In this document: in pieces, positions 16,603 through 24,110 of the stretch
Numbering within the stretch: position 1 is the first letter of the stretch
How the letters are laid out: every line of letters starts with the position of its first letter
Assembly: GCF_002979455.1 (NCBI RefSeq)
Contig: NZ_PCOU01000011.1
Span: forward strand, 82,226 to 146,225
Length of the DNA: 64,000 bases
From: Chryseobacterium sp. MYb7
Lineage (GTDB): Bacteria; Bacteroidota; Bacteroidia; Flavobacteriales; Weeksellaceae
Reading direction: 5' to 3'
Notes under the pieces: model-generated
Told to the model about the DNA's origin: nothing
What the model saw: the letters and a program-made list of their open reading frames with translations, nothing else
Database searches by the model: none
Program-made: the position numbers and the translations under genes

Positions 16603-17106
16603 TTATAAGATTTTATTCTTCAAATATTTGTCATAAGTTTCTAAATAACTTAAAATAGATTTGGCAACGGTTTCATAAGTTCCATCAAAAGGAATAGGTA
16701 CATATTCATCATAGCCATAATCTTCATACATTTCGTCAGCAACTTCATTTTGAGTACGTATTTTATCAATTACTTTCGTTTTACCTATTACCGCTGTACT
16801 TGCATTTCTAAAAAGCATCCAATTAGTTATACCTGCTGGTTTAAAATTAACGATATATTGGGATATGCTAGAATTAATGACACTTAATAAAAATGTTTTT
16901 TCATTTATCATTGACTTTCTAAAATTACTACATGAAATTGCTCCTATTGGAAGCAAATAAAACCCATCAAACGATTCATCTTGTTCATAAACGACTTCGA
17001 CAGTTTCACATAAGATATTGTTTAATGCTTTTACAAATTCAGGATATTTATTAAATCCTACAATCTCCTTATCTTTTAGTTCTAATAATTTTATTGGTAA
17101 CATCAT
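16603..17106 (-). CDS. Probable immunity protein, 167 aa, family not recognised
   Basis: It sits between two Imm35 genes in a toxin locus and is acidic (PI about 4-5 by eye), cytosolic and alpha/beta, like many immunity proteins. Segments include NNILCETVEVVYEQDESFDG, FYLLPIGAISCSNFRKSM and the acidic NEVADEMYEDYGYDEYVPIP. I do not recognise a named family. It may protect against a different toxin tip than the resident one. Confidence 0.6.
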   Translation of the reverse strand: MMLPIKLLELKDKEIVGFNKYPEFVKALNNILCETVEVVYEQDESFDGFYLLPIGAISCSNFRKSMINEKTFLLSVINSSISQYIVNFKPAGITNWMLFRNASTAVIGKTKVIDKIRTQNEVADEMYEDYGYDEYVPIPFDGTYETVAKSILSYLETYDKYLKNKIL

Positions 17107-17147
17107 TTTTTTCAGTTTTGTGATTTTGAAGTATTAAAAATAATAAA

Positions 17148-17173
17148 AAACAGCAGTAATTTCACTGCTGTTT
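17148..17173 (-). terminator. Terminator of Imm35 copy 2
   Basis: AAACAGCAGT (17148-17157) and ACTGCTGTTT (17164-17173) pair in a 10-bp stem. The minus strand then runs into TTTATT. Confidence 0.75.
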
Positions 17174-17184
17174 CTATTTTCATT

Positions 17185-17529
17185 TTACTTGTAATCAAAC
17201 CGATCTTCATCGGGATACCAATATGTGTCTAAAGCTGTTGGTAATGTTCCATTTTCATAAGATGTTATATAATCTTCTAACCTTCCTGCAGTGCCGAAAC
17301 CAACCACTCTCCCCGTTTTTTTTTCTACTAAAAATGGAGCATTCCCTACCAATGATTTATTAAAATTTCCGGTTAATATATATTCTTTTGAATTATAAAA
17401 ATAAATATTGCCATAAGGCTTTTTAATAATTTCATCTATGTATATCATAACCTCAATATCCTTACCTCGTTTGCTTAATCTTTGTAAATAACGTTCTGCT
17501 ATTACTAGAGTCTCTTTGTCTGTTAGCAT
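17185..17529 (-). CDS. Imm35/YrhB-type immunity protein, copy 2 (cognate position)
   Basis: This 114-residue paralogue of the 16158-16502 protein shares YNSKEYILTG, NKSLVGNAPFLVEKK, GRVV, the conserved TYWYPDEDRF end and the same overall length. It begins 6 bases after the toxin stop codon, the standard place for the cognate immunity gene, so it most likely neutralises the papain-like domain. Confidence 0.82.
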   Translation of the reverse strand: MLTDKETLVIAERYLQRLSKRGKDIEVMIYIDEIIKKPYGNIYFYNSKEYILTGNFNKSLVGNAPFLVEKKTGRVVGFGTAGRLEDYITSYENGTLPTALDTYWYPDEDRFDYK

Positions 17530-17535
17530 AATATT

Positions 17536-20037
17536 CTATTGTTTTATTTGACCTGCTTTTGTGTACATAAACTTTTTATAATTCCTTTGGATAAAATTAC
17601 CATATTCTCTTGTTTGAGCAAATATTACATATTCTCCTGTTTGACCGTCAAATAAATGTAACCTTTTTTCCTTTTTCACTGCTACAAAATAATGGCCATC
17701 AACTTTTCCACTTGGATAATATTTTTTAGCACCATAAATGATAGCAATTTCATTTTCTACTAATATACCTTCTTTTGCTAAGCTAGGAATTGTTGTTTCA
17801 CCAAAGCGACCTCCTCCACATTTTGCTATTATGTCTTCAAACGGTTGAAATCCTGAAGGTTCAGCCACCCGCAATTCACCTGTTTTAAGAAATCCTATTA
17901 TAACTTCTACCACATTAGCACAATTCTCATAACCAACCTGCTTTATTACATTATTTACCAATTCATGGTTAAAGTAAGGCATTGCTTCTTTCATTTTTTC
18001 AAAAGGGTTTTTAATTATGGTATTTGAAAATTGTTTTTTTCCTACTATAAATGCTTTTACCTCTGCTTCAACGGTTGTTTCTACAATAGAAAAACCTGGT
18101 GGCACATGCCCACCCAAATGCTCCAGCTCTTCTACTAATTTTTCTCCCTGTAAATTACGCCATTTTTTGTAGAACATATGCATTTCTGCCTTGGTAAACT
18201 CTTCTATCACTTCACCTTTGTACACAAGAGCATAAGCATTTAAAAATTTCCCTTCCCTTTGTCCATATAAAAAAATGACTCCATTTTCTGCCATGGTGTT
18301 ACCAAGTGCTCTGTATTCCGCACCAAGAAAAATTTCCTTGGGTTCCAACACTTTTATCGTATTCCTTTGGAAGTTAGAAATATTGGTTTCCAGCACAGCT
18401 TTTAACACCAAAGTCTTAAGATAATTCTTAGCACTTCCGTCTGCCATTTTTGCGATCAGTTTGGCTGCTCCGCTATAAAAACCGCCTACAACAGTTAAAC
18501 CTGCCAATGCAATACCTCCCACCCTATAAATCTCTTCCCAGACTGCCAGAAATTCTGCTCCTCCTTCATATGTAGCAATTTCTTCTTTAAATGCCTGTAC
18601 GGTAAGGTCAGCTCCTGCCAAAGAAATATCGGCGGCAGCCAGTAAAATAAAATAAGGGTTTCCGGTCGCGGCCAATGTAGCAACACCAATTACAATAGCC
18701 ACAAGATTAGCTGCAATACGGATATTCTGCTGCACAACCGCCCATTCTTCTGCATCTGCCAGTGCTTTCAGATAAATAGCAGGCACCAGATAGGTTTCTT
18801 CTTTCTCTCCGCTGATATCTGTAAGATACACCATATCCAGAGGGTGAAACTGTGTCCCTTCATCCAGATCTTCTGTAACGTTCTCCGTTGCATTGGGATC
18901 ACCTTCTTTTGGGACAATTTTCACATTTCGCTGTACCTCTTTTTGTTGCTGCAAGAAAAAAGTATCCCTGTACTGATCATTACTGCCCTGGAAAATGCCC
19001 CTTTCCAGAATATCACTGTTTATTGTATAGCCTTTTCCAATGGTAAAAGATTTTGCTTCTTTTTTCCGCTTGTCATTATTGGCAAACATTGAAAACAGCA
19101 TCATGATATTGGCCAGAATCATCCGGTTGGTTTGCATCTTACCATCATACTCCGTGCTCCCGTCTAAATTGTAATAGATCCTGTTCAGTTTATCCGGATT
19201 TTCGCGGAAATAGGCGAGCACAGGAACCGGATCTCCAATGGCTTTGAAAACCTGTATCACTGCCGAACTGCTGTCTTTGAAAATATCCGAATCATCACCA
19301 TTTGAAAGGATTTCAAGATGATTAAAAAGCCTCAGATTGTCAATATGCTCAGAAAGTCCAGACAAAATAGTTTCAGGAATGTTTTCGTAGATGAATTTCA
19401 GAGATTCAGAATTTTCATGCTTTTTGAGCGCATCTGCGAAGTTTTTCAGAAAGTATTTATAATCATCATCATAGTTATCAATATCACCATAGCCTAATAC
19501 TATATTTAAATCTCTGAATTCCTGATAAGAACAGGTTTCCAAAATAATTGCTTTTTCGGCGCTTTGACCATACAAAAAATTGATCCTGTAATAGATTTTT
19601 TTCTTGTTCACAGCGATCTCCTGAGTTATTTGTGTCTTATTCCATTTCACAGATACATTTTCTGCTTTTGAATTCAGATAAGCTTTCAGCCTGATGAAAT
19701 TTTTGCCTGGAAGAGATATGCTTTTATTTTGAGTATTGGATTGGTACTCATTCGGATTGTATTCCAACATATAATCCCGCATCCCGCTGTTTGCATATTT
19801 AATTTTTGAAACCAGAAGTTCAAGGTTAATATATTCATCCGTCTGCCAGTCTGTAATATCTGAAACCGAAGACGAAGCTGGTGGTAAAGAGGTTTCTTTT
19901 TGTAAATCTGTGGGTTGTTTTAATGTTTTGCTAAAAAAAGATTCACTGGACAGCAAATGATTTGATAAAGACTGCAGGGTTCTTTTACTCGTTTCATCGA
20001 AGTCGTCAAAATCGTTAAAATAATTGTCATAGTTCAT
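17536..20037 (-). CDS. Polymorphic toxin with C-terminal papain-like peptidase domain
   Basis: The 833-residue protein has no signal peptide. Residues 1-430 are soluble and unrecognised, starting with an acidic, aromatic segment (DNYFNDFDDFDE). A hydrophobic block at about 445-520 (RIAANLVAIVIGVATLAATG, and GGIALAGLTVVGGFYSGAAK) could be a translocation or pre-toxin region. The last 140 residues carry a Cys-His-Asp set: C706 in YENCANVVEV, H782 in DGHYFVAV and D797 in LFDGQTGEY. This order is that of papain-fold toxins (Tox-PL), which act on host proteins as peptidases, deamidases or transglutaminase-like enzymes. The export route is not encoded nearby. An Imm35 gene follows 6 bases downstream. 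Confidence 0.72.
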   Translation of the reverse strand: MNYDNYFNDFDDFDETSKRTLQSLSNHLLSSESFFSKTLKQPTDLQKETSLPPASSSVSDITDWQTDEYINLELLVSKIKYANSGMRDYMLEYNPNEYQSNTQNKSISLPGKNFIRLKAYLNSKAENVSVKWNKTQITQEIAVNKKKIYYRINFLYGQSAEKAIILETCSYQEFRDLNIVLGYGDIDNYDDDYKYFLKNFADALKKHENSESLKFIYENIPETILSGLSEHIDNLRLFNHLEILSNGDDSDIFKDSSSAVIQVFKAIGDPVPVLAYFRENPDKLNRIYYNLDGSTEYDGKMQTNRMILANIMMLFSMFANNDKRKKEAKSFTIGKGYTINSDILERGIFQGSNDQYRDTFFLQQQKEVQRNVKIVPKEGDPNATENVTEDLDEGTQFHPLDMVYLTDISGEKEETYLVPAIYLKALADAEEWAVVQQNIRIAANLVAIVIGVATLAATGNPYFILLAAADISLAGADLTVQAFKEEIATYEGGAEFLAVWEEIYRVGGIALAGLTVVGGFYSGAAKLIAKMADGSAKNYLKTLVLKAVLETNISNFQRNTIKVLEPKEIFLGAEYRALGNTMAENGVIFLYGQREGKFLNAYALVYKGEVIEEFTKAEMHMFYKKWRNLQGEKLVEELEHLGGHVPPGFSIVETTVEAEVKAFIVGKKQFSNTIIKNPFEKMKEAMPYFNHELVNNVIKQVGYENCANVVEVIIGFLKTGELRVAEPSGFQPFEDIIAKCGGGRFGETTIPSLAKEGILVENEIAIIYGAKKYYPSGKVDGHYFVAVKKEKRLHLFDGQTGEYVIFAQTREYGNFIQRNYKKFMYTKAGQIKQ

Positions 20038-20377
20038 TGCTTAAAATTTTAGGTTAATAAAAATTCAGCATGAAAATCGAAACAAAGTTTAGGGAAAAAA
20101 TTCAAATATCGGATCAGGATTATCTTTAATTTTAAATTCTATATAACATCCGGCACAGAATATTCCTTACTTTGGTATTGAATTTCATATTTGTATTTTA
20201 TTGTTACAAATATCAATGCGGAAAGCGACAGAACTTGACGTATTAAAATTTAAAGGCAAGCGTTACTTAATTTTTGAAATCTTAGTTAATATTATAAACA
20301 GATCAATCAAAGTGGCTATGGTTGAAACACATCTTATAAATAAGTCTGAATATATAGTTGTGATTATTAGAAACGAA
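20038..20377. other. Intergenic stretch upstream of the toxin gene
   Basis: A 340-base AT-rich gap between the toxin start and the tRNA terminator, where the toxin promoter should lie. An open + frame from 20201 is not convincing, because it runs on through the tRNA genes. Nothing else is recognised. Confidence 0.4.
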
Positions 20378-20410
20378 AAATCCCTCCGTAATCAGATTAC
20401 AGAGGGATTT
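20378..20410 (-). terminator. Terminator of tRNA pair, copy 1
   Basis: AAATCCCTCCGTAAT and ATTACAGAGGGATTT form a 15-bp stem with one mismatch and run into T residues on the minus strand, two bases beyond the tRNA-Leu(TAA) 3' end. Confidence 0.85.
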
Positions 20411-20411
20411 G

Positions 20412-20495
20412 TACCCCAGACGGGACTTGAACCCGTACGTCCTTGCGGACACAGGATTTTAAGTCCTGCGTGTCTACCAGTTCCACCACCAGGGC
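20412..20495 (-). tRNA. tRNA-Leu (anticodon TAA), copy 1
   Basis: On the minus strand the acceptor halves are GCCCTGG and CTGGGGT (three G-T pairs) with discriminator A. The D arm contains GGAACTGGTAGACAC, the anticodon loop is CTTAAAA (TAA), a long class II variable arm (TGTCCGCAAGGACGT) follows, and the T loop is GGTTCAAGTCC. CCA is not encoded. The gene is identical to copy 2. Confidence 0.93.
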
Positions 20496-20572
20496 ATGGT
20501 GTGGGTAAAAAAAAAGATTCGAACCAGAGGTTCCAACCTTCTCAATGATTCTAAAAGACTCTTTTAGAATAG
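20496..20572 (-). other. Spacer with tRNA T-arm-like remnant
   Basis: The spacer (repeated at 20860-20936) holds on the minus strand a hairpin ATTCTAAAAGA...TTTTAGAAT, then AACCTCTGGTTCGAATC. GGTTCGAATC is a textbook T loop, but its stem does not pair and T9 follows, so it looks like a decayed tRNA 3' half. Confidence 0.4.
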
Positions 20573-20654
20573 TGCGGATGAAGGGACTCGAACCCCCACG
20601 CCTCACGGCACCAGATCCTAAGTCTGGCGTGGCTACCAATTACACCACATCCGC
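20573..20654 (-). tRNA. tRNA-Leu (anticodon TAG), copy 1
   Basis: The acceptor stem GCGGATG/CATCCGC pairs perfectly, with discriminator A. The anticodon loop CTTAGGA gives TAG. A class II variable arm (GTGCCGTGAGGCG) and T loop GGTTCGAGTCC confirm leucine type. It precedes tRNA-Leu(TAA) in the same transcript. Confidence 0.94.
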
Positions 20655-20697
20655 AGATTTACCATTCTCTTTTTACAGATTCCGGCTATATTTCTTA

Positions 20698-20705
20698 CAA
20701 ATATA
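20698..20705 (-). promoter_or_regulatory. Candidate -7 element for tRNA copy 1
   Basis: The minus strand reads TATATTTG, a perfect TAnnTTTG, 44 bases before tRNA-Leu(TAG) copy 1. No TTG at the right -33 distance is visible, so it may be weak. Confidence 0.4.
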
Positions 20706-20745
20706 AAATATTTTATTTAAAGAACACTCTCTATTAAAACAAAAA

Positions 20746-20771
20746 ACCCTCCGTAAGATATTACAGAGGGT
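20746..20771 (-). terminator. Terminator of tRNA pair, copy 2
   Basis: ACCCTCCGTAA and TTACAGAGGGT form an 11-bp stem with one mismatch, followed by a T tract on the minus strand. It is a diverged sister of the hairpin at 20378-20410. Confidence 0.85.
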
Positions 20772-20775
20772 CTTG

Positions 20776-20859
20776 TACCCCAGACGGGACTTGAACCCGT
20801 ACGTCCTTGCGGACACAGGATTTTAAGTCCTGCGTGTCTACCAGTTCCACCACCAGGGC
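20776..20859 (-). tRNA. tRNA-Leu (anticodon TAA), copy 2
   Basis: Base-for-base identical to the gene at 20412-20495, offset by 364 bases. Confidence 0.93.
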
Positions 20860-20936
20860 ATGGTGTGGGTAAAAAAAAAGATTCGAACCAGAGGTTCCAA
20901 CCTTCTCAATGATTCTAAAAGACTCTTTTAGAATAG

Positions 20937-21018
20937 TGCGGATGAAGGGACTCGAACCCCCACGCCTCACGGCACCAGATCCTAAGTCTGGCGTGGCTAC
21001 CAATTACACCACATCCGC
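20937..21018 (-). tRNA. tRNA-Leu (anticodon TAG), copy 2
   Basis: Base-for-base identical to the gene at 20573-20654, offset by 364 bases. It is the first gene after the promoter at 21070-21100. Confidence 0.94.
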
Positions 21019-21069
21019 TGGTTTTTTTATACTGTAAGTTTTAAAGAGCTTGCTTCGTTTTTGTGAGTG

Positions 21070-21100
21070 CAAATATAGGACAATTTCCTTTAGCACCAAA
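21070..21100 (-). promoter_or_regulatory. Promoter of the tRNA-Leu array
   Basis: The minus strand has TTTG (21097-21100), a 19-base spacer and TATATTTG (21070-21077), a near-ideal Bacteroidota sigma-A promoter. It lies about 50 bases before tRNA-Leu(TAG) copy 2. Confidence 0.8.
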
Positions 21101-21197
21101 CTTTTCAGAAAAAAATATTAAAATTTCTACATTTTTTTTTCACGGCACCTTTTATTACATTTCATTTTCTTACTTTTACATCGTTAATATTTACGAT

Positions 21198-21575
21198 ATG
21201 GAATTACAAGGAACGGTAAAGAAACTTTTTGATGCTCAAACATTTGCGAGCGGGTTTCAAAAAAGAGAAATGGTTATTTTAACTCAAGAACAGTATCCAC
21301 AGCCGATAAACATAGAATTTTTATCTGATAAAATCAGTTTATTAGATAACCTTAGAGAAGGAGAAAACGTAAAGGTAGGAATCAATATCAGAGGTAGAGA
21401 ATGGGTTTCTCCTCAGGGTGAGACGAAATACTTTAACTCTATTACAGGATGGAGAGTAGAGAAAGTTTCTGAAAATGCTTCAGAACCTACTCAGGCTATG
21501 CCTCAGCAGTCCGCATCTCCCGTTTCTAACGAAAATCCGTTTGCCGGAGACGATGATGATGATTTACCTTTCTAA
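21198..21575 (+). CDS. DUF3127 domain protein
   Basis: Starting at the ATG at 21198 gives 125 residues beginning MELQGTVKKLFDAQTFASGF, the conserved DUF3127 start (QTFxSGFQKRE). The longer open frame from 21063 has no support. The body is one small OB-like beta domain (INIEFLSDKISLLDNLREGE, VGINIRGREWVSPQGETKYF). A low-complexity tail ends in a string of aspartates and LPF. That acidic tail resembles the C-terminal tip of single-stranded DNA-binding proteins. DUF3127 is conserved in Bacteroidota; biochemical role unknown to me. Confidence 0.88.
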   Translation: MELQGTVKKLFDAQTFASGFQKREMVILTQEQYPQPINIEFLSDKISLLDNLREGENVKVGINIRGREWVSPQGETKYFNSITGWRVEKVSENASEPTQAMPQQSASPVSNENPFAGDDDDDLPF

Positions 21576-21635
21576 TTAAAGAATAAAGATCAAATATAAA
21601 TCCTGCTTTTTGAAGTGGGATTTTTTTTCTAAAAA

Positions 21636-22289
21636 ATGGTTCGATTAGACGAAAACGAGATTTCATTTCCCGACCCTGAGCTGCATGAGGGGCATGAGGG
21701 AGTAGTTGCTTTTGGGGGCGACCTGTCTGTAGAACGTATTTGGTTTGCCTACCAATTGGGTATTTTTCCCTGGTACAATCCTGGAGAAGAAATTCTCTGG
21801 TGGTGCCCGGATCCAAGGTTTGTTTTGATTCCGGAAGAATTAAAGGTTTCAAAATCTATGAGAAAGATACTGAACAAAAATGTTTTTACTTTCTCAGAAA
21901 ATCAAAATTTCAGGGAAGTAATCAGAAACTGTCAGCAGGCAACAAGAAAAGGACAGTCAGGTACATGGCTTTCTGATGAACTGATGGATTCTTTTATCCA
22001 GCTTCATGAATATGGTCTGGCCAAAAGCATTGAAGTGTGGAAAGAAGGAGAGCTTGTAGGTGGCTTTTATGGGTTACAAATCGGGAATGTTTTTTGTGGA
22101 GAAAGTATGTTTGCTAAGGTAAGCAATGCTTCCAAAGCAGGATTTATTCATTTTGTAGAAAGCAACAAAGACAAATTCGAACTCATTGACTGCCAATCAC
22201 ATACCGAGCATCTTGAAAGCCTGGGTGCAAAAATGATTCCTAAAAAAGAGTTTCTAAAAATCTTACACGAAAATAATGAACGCAGATAA
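21636..22289 (+). CDS. aat: Leucyl/phenylalanyl-tRNA-protein transferase
   Basis: This 217-residue enzyme transfers Leu or Phe from aminoacyl-tRNA to the N-terminus of proteins starting with Lys or Arg, marking them for ClpS/ClpAP (N-degron pathway). Diagnostic segments are GVVAFGGDLSVERIWFAYQL, GIFPWYNPGEEILWWCPDPR, LVGGFYGLQIGNVFCGESMF and a final DCQSHTEHLESLGAK. The length is typical. It overlaps the EamA gene by 14 bases and lies near the tRNA-Leu array, probably by chance. Confidence 0.95.
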   Translation: MVRLDENEISFPDPELHEGHEGVVAFGGDLSVERIWFAYQLGIFPWYNPGEEILWWCPDPRFVLIPEELKVSKSMRKILNKNVFTFSENQNFREVIRNCQQATRKGQSGTWLSDELMDSFIQLHEYGLAKSIEVWKEGELVGGFYGLQIGNVFCGESMFAKVSNASKAGFIHFVESNKDKFELIDCQSHTEHLESLGAKMIPKKEFLKILHENNERR

Positions 22290-23154
22290 AGAAAAATGGG
22301 TTCTTCTGATTATCCTGAGTATTATCTGGGGATCATCTTTTATTCTGATTAAAAAATCCCTGGAGCATTTTAATCCGTATCAGGTAGGCTCTTTAAGGGT
22401 TCTTATTGCCGGGATTATTTTACTTCCGGTTGCGATTTCCAATTATAAGCTTTTCCCTAAAAAACATCTGAAGTGGCTCATTTTGGCTGCTTTTACAGGG
22501 AGTTTTATCCCAATGTTCCTGTTCCCGATTGCGGAAACTGAGGTGAGCAGCAGTATTGCAGGGATTATCAATTCAATGATGCCTATTTTCGTGATTATTG
22601 TAGGTGGATTGGTATGGAAATTCGAAACGACCAAAAAACAGATTATAGGAACGTTAATAAGCTTCACAGGAGTCTGCATTCTGGCTTTTGGTGATGGTGA
22701 CAGTGGAGAATTGAAAATGATTCCCATATTGCTGCTGTTATTGGCTACTCTATGTTACGCAATGAGCACAACCACTGTAAAATCAAAACTTATGGAAGTT
22801 TCCTCCACAGTCTTATCTGCTTTTGTATTCTCATTTGTTTTATTATTTCCGTCCGTTATAGCATTGACAAGTACAGGATTCTTTTCGGAATTCAGCTTTT
22901 CAAAAGATAACCTGATGGGGCTTATGTTTGTGAGTCTCCTATCTGTTTTCGGAACCGGCCTGGCAATGACAATGAATTATCGTCTGCTGAAGGTTTCCTC
23001 TCCTCTTTTCGCTTCCACAGTTACTTTAATAATGCCTATAGTAGCTATTATCTGGGGAATTTTAGATGGTGAAAAGCTGACTTATTTACAATTTATAGGA
23101 GCAGGAATTATTATTGGAGGCCTTATCTTTTTAAGAACAAATCCAAAAAAATAA
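22276..23154 (+). CDS. EamA/DMT-family transporter
   Basis: The 292-residue inner-membrane protein has about ten helices in two EamA repeats. The first starts WVLLIILSIIWGSSFILIKK and the second after residue 150. It ends YLQFIGAGIIIGGLIFLRTN, the usual family end. These proteins export amino acids or other metabolites; the substrate is unknown. Its ATG lies 14 bases inside aat, so expression is probably coupled. Confidence 0.9.
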   Translation: MNADKEKWVLLIILSIIWGSSFILIKKSLEHFNPYQVGSLRVLIAGIILLPVAISNYKLFPKKHLKWLILAAFTGSFIPMFLFPIAETEVSSSIAGIINSMMPIFVIIVGGLVWKFETTKKQIIGTLISFTGVCILAFGDGDSGELKMIPILLLLLATLCYAMSTTTVKSKLMEVSSTVLSAFVFSFVLLFPSVIALTSTGFFSEFSFSKDNLMGLMFVSLLSVFGTGLAMTMNYRLLKVSSPLFASTVTLIMPIVAIIWGILDGEKLTYLQFIGAGIIIGGLIFLRTNPKK

Positions 23155-23174
23155 AATCATATTATAAATTAAAT

Positions 23175-23182
23175 TATATTTG
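23175..23182 (+). promoter_or_regulatory. -7 promoter element (TATATTTG)
   Basis: A perfect TAnnTTTG lies 19 bases before the ATG of the 23202 lipoprotein gene. No clear -33 TTG is seen. Confidence 0.5.
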
Positions 23183-23201
23183 GGTGATTTAACTTATAAC
23201 T

Positions 23202-24065
23202 ATGAAAAAAACTTTACTTTTTGGTATTTTAGCCTTATGTGCAGTTTCGTGCTACAGTTCTGATGACACTCCTTTTGATAACAGTGACCCATCTGCTCAA
23301 AACGTTATTCTTCCTACAAAAATGACAAAGGATGGTATTGTCATGAAGATCAATTATAACGGAACCAAAATCATCAGCATGATTAACAACATTAATCATG
23401 GGCAGAGAATTGAATTCACTTATACCGATGATTATGTGACCGGTATTAAAAATTACGAAAATAATGTTCTTGAAAGCGCCGTTGAATACGGATATAACAA
23501 TGGCCGTATGGCAACAGCTGTTACGAAAGAATATTCTACTACCGGAGCAATAGAGAATACAGTTACATTTACCTATACTTACACAAGTACGACTGAGATC
23601 AGTGTAAAAAGACTAACGAATTCGGGAACTGCAGGGACATCTACCATCAATAGTGTATTTACCTACAACAATGGAAATATGGTAAGCAATGTAGGTTCAG
23701 GAACAGGAACGGTAAATGGAAATACTGTTAATTACACTGAAAAAGAAACCTATACTTACACGGATAAAAACTATCCTTTTAAAAATGTAAAAGGCTTTGA
23801 CAAAATCATATTCAATGGCAATGAAAGTGATGGGGTAAGCATGTTATTTTCGAATATAAAGAACAGCTTAAGCACCTATAAGGGAGAGTTCACCAATACT
23901 ACGGCCGGAGGAGGAACCGGAAGCGGAACGAGTGCCCATAAATACACAACCACATTTAATAGTGCCGGCTACCCATCTGTAGAGGACAGACAAACGCTGG
24001 ATATCAATGGGAACCCAACCAGTAGCGCTCCGGATAAATTTGTTTATGAATACAATTTTCAATAA
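23202..24065 (+). CDS. Lipoprotein with YD-repeat-like beta strands
   Basis: The lipobox AVSC (MKKTLLFGILALCAVSCYSS) indicates membrane anchoring at about Cys17. The 287-residue mature part is rich in Thr, Asn and Tyr and in paired strands such as GQRIEFTYTDDYVTGIKNYE and SAVEYGYNNGRMATAVTKEY. The spacing resembles RHS/YD-type repeats (YxYxxxGxxxxxxxxY). Many Flavobacteriia have such surface lipoproteins of unknown role. It ends at a strong bidirectional terminator. Confidence 0.7.
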   Translation: MKKTLLFGILALCAVSCYSSDDTPFDNSDPSAQNVILPTKMTKDGIVMKINYNGTKIISMINNINHGQRIEFTYTDDYVTGIKNYENNVLESAVEYGYNNGRMATAVTKEYSTTGAIENTVTFTYTYTSTTEISVKRLTNSGTAGTSTINSVFTYNNGNMVSNVGSGTGTVNGNTVNYTEKETYTYTDKNYPFKNVKGFDKIIFNGNESDGVSMLFSNIKNSLSTYKGEFTNTTAGGGTGSGTSAHKYTTTFNSAGYPSVEDRQTLDINGNPTSSAPDKFVYEYNFQ

Positions 24066-24069
24066 AAAA

Positions 24070-24089
24070 AACCTGCGTTTCAGCAGGTT
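24070..24089. terminator. Bidirectional terminator
   Basis: AACCTGC and GCAGGTT pair around a 6-base loop, with A and T tracts outside. It serves the lipoprotein gene and the converging TPR gene. Confidence 0.85.
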
Positions 24090-24110
24090 TTTCTTTTATT
24101 TTAGATGATT

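Larger units (their letters stand above)
20412..21018. repeat. Perfect tandem duplication of a two-tRNA unit
   Basis: 20412-20654 and 20776-21018 are 243-base identical copies with a 364-base period, including the 77-base spacer between the two tRNAs. Outside this block the flanks differ, though both copies keep a related terminator and a TATATTTG. The perfect spacer identity, in DNA not bound by tRNA structure, points to a recent duplication or ongoing gene conversion. Confidence 0.92.

Noticed and set aside
20201..20548. A 115-codon open frame on + through the tRNA-Leu(TAA) gene
   Set aside because: It runs antisense through a tRNA and its terminator, and its C-terminal half is only the translation of those RNA genes.
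20496..20572. A third tRNA gene between the two leucine tRNAs
   Set aside because: Only a T-loop word is present; acceptor, D and anticodon stems cannot be drawn.
20397..21003. Two identical 80-codon minus frames (20397-20639 and 20761-21003)
   Set aside because: They are translations of the tRNA-Leu pair and its spacer, and are identical only because the tRNA unit is duplicated.
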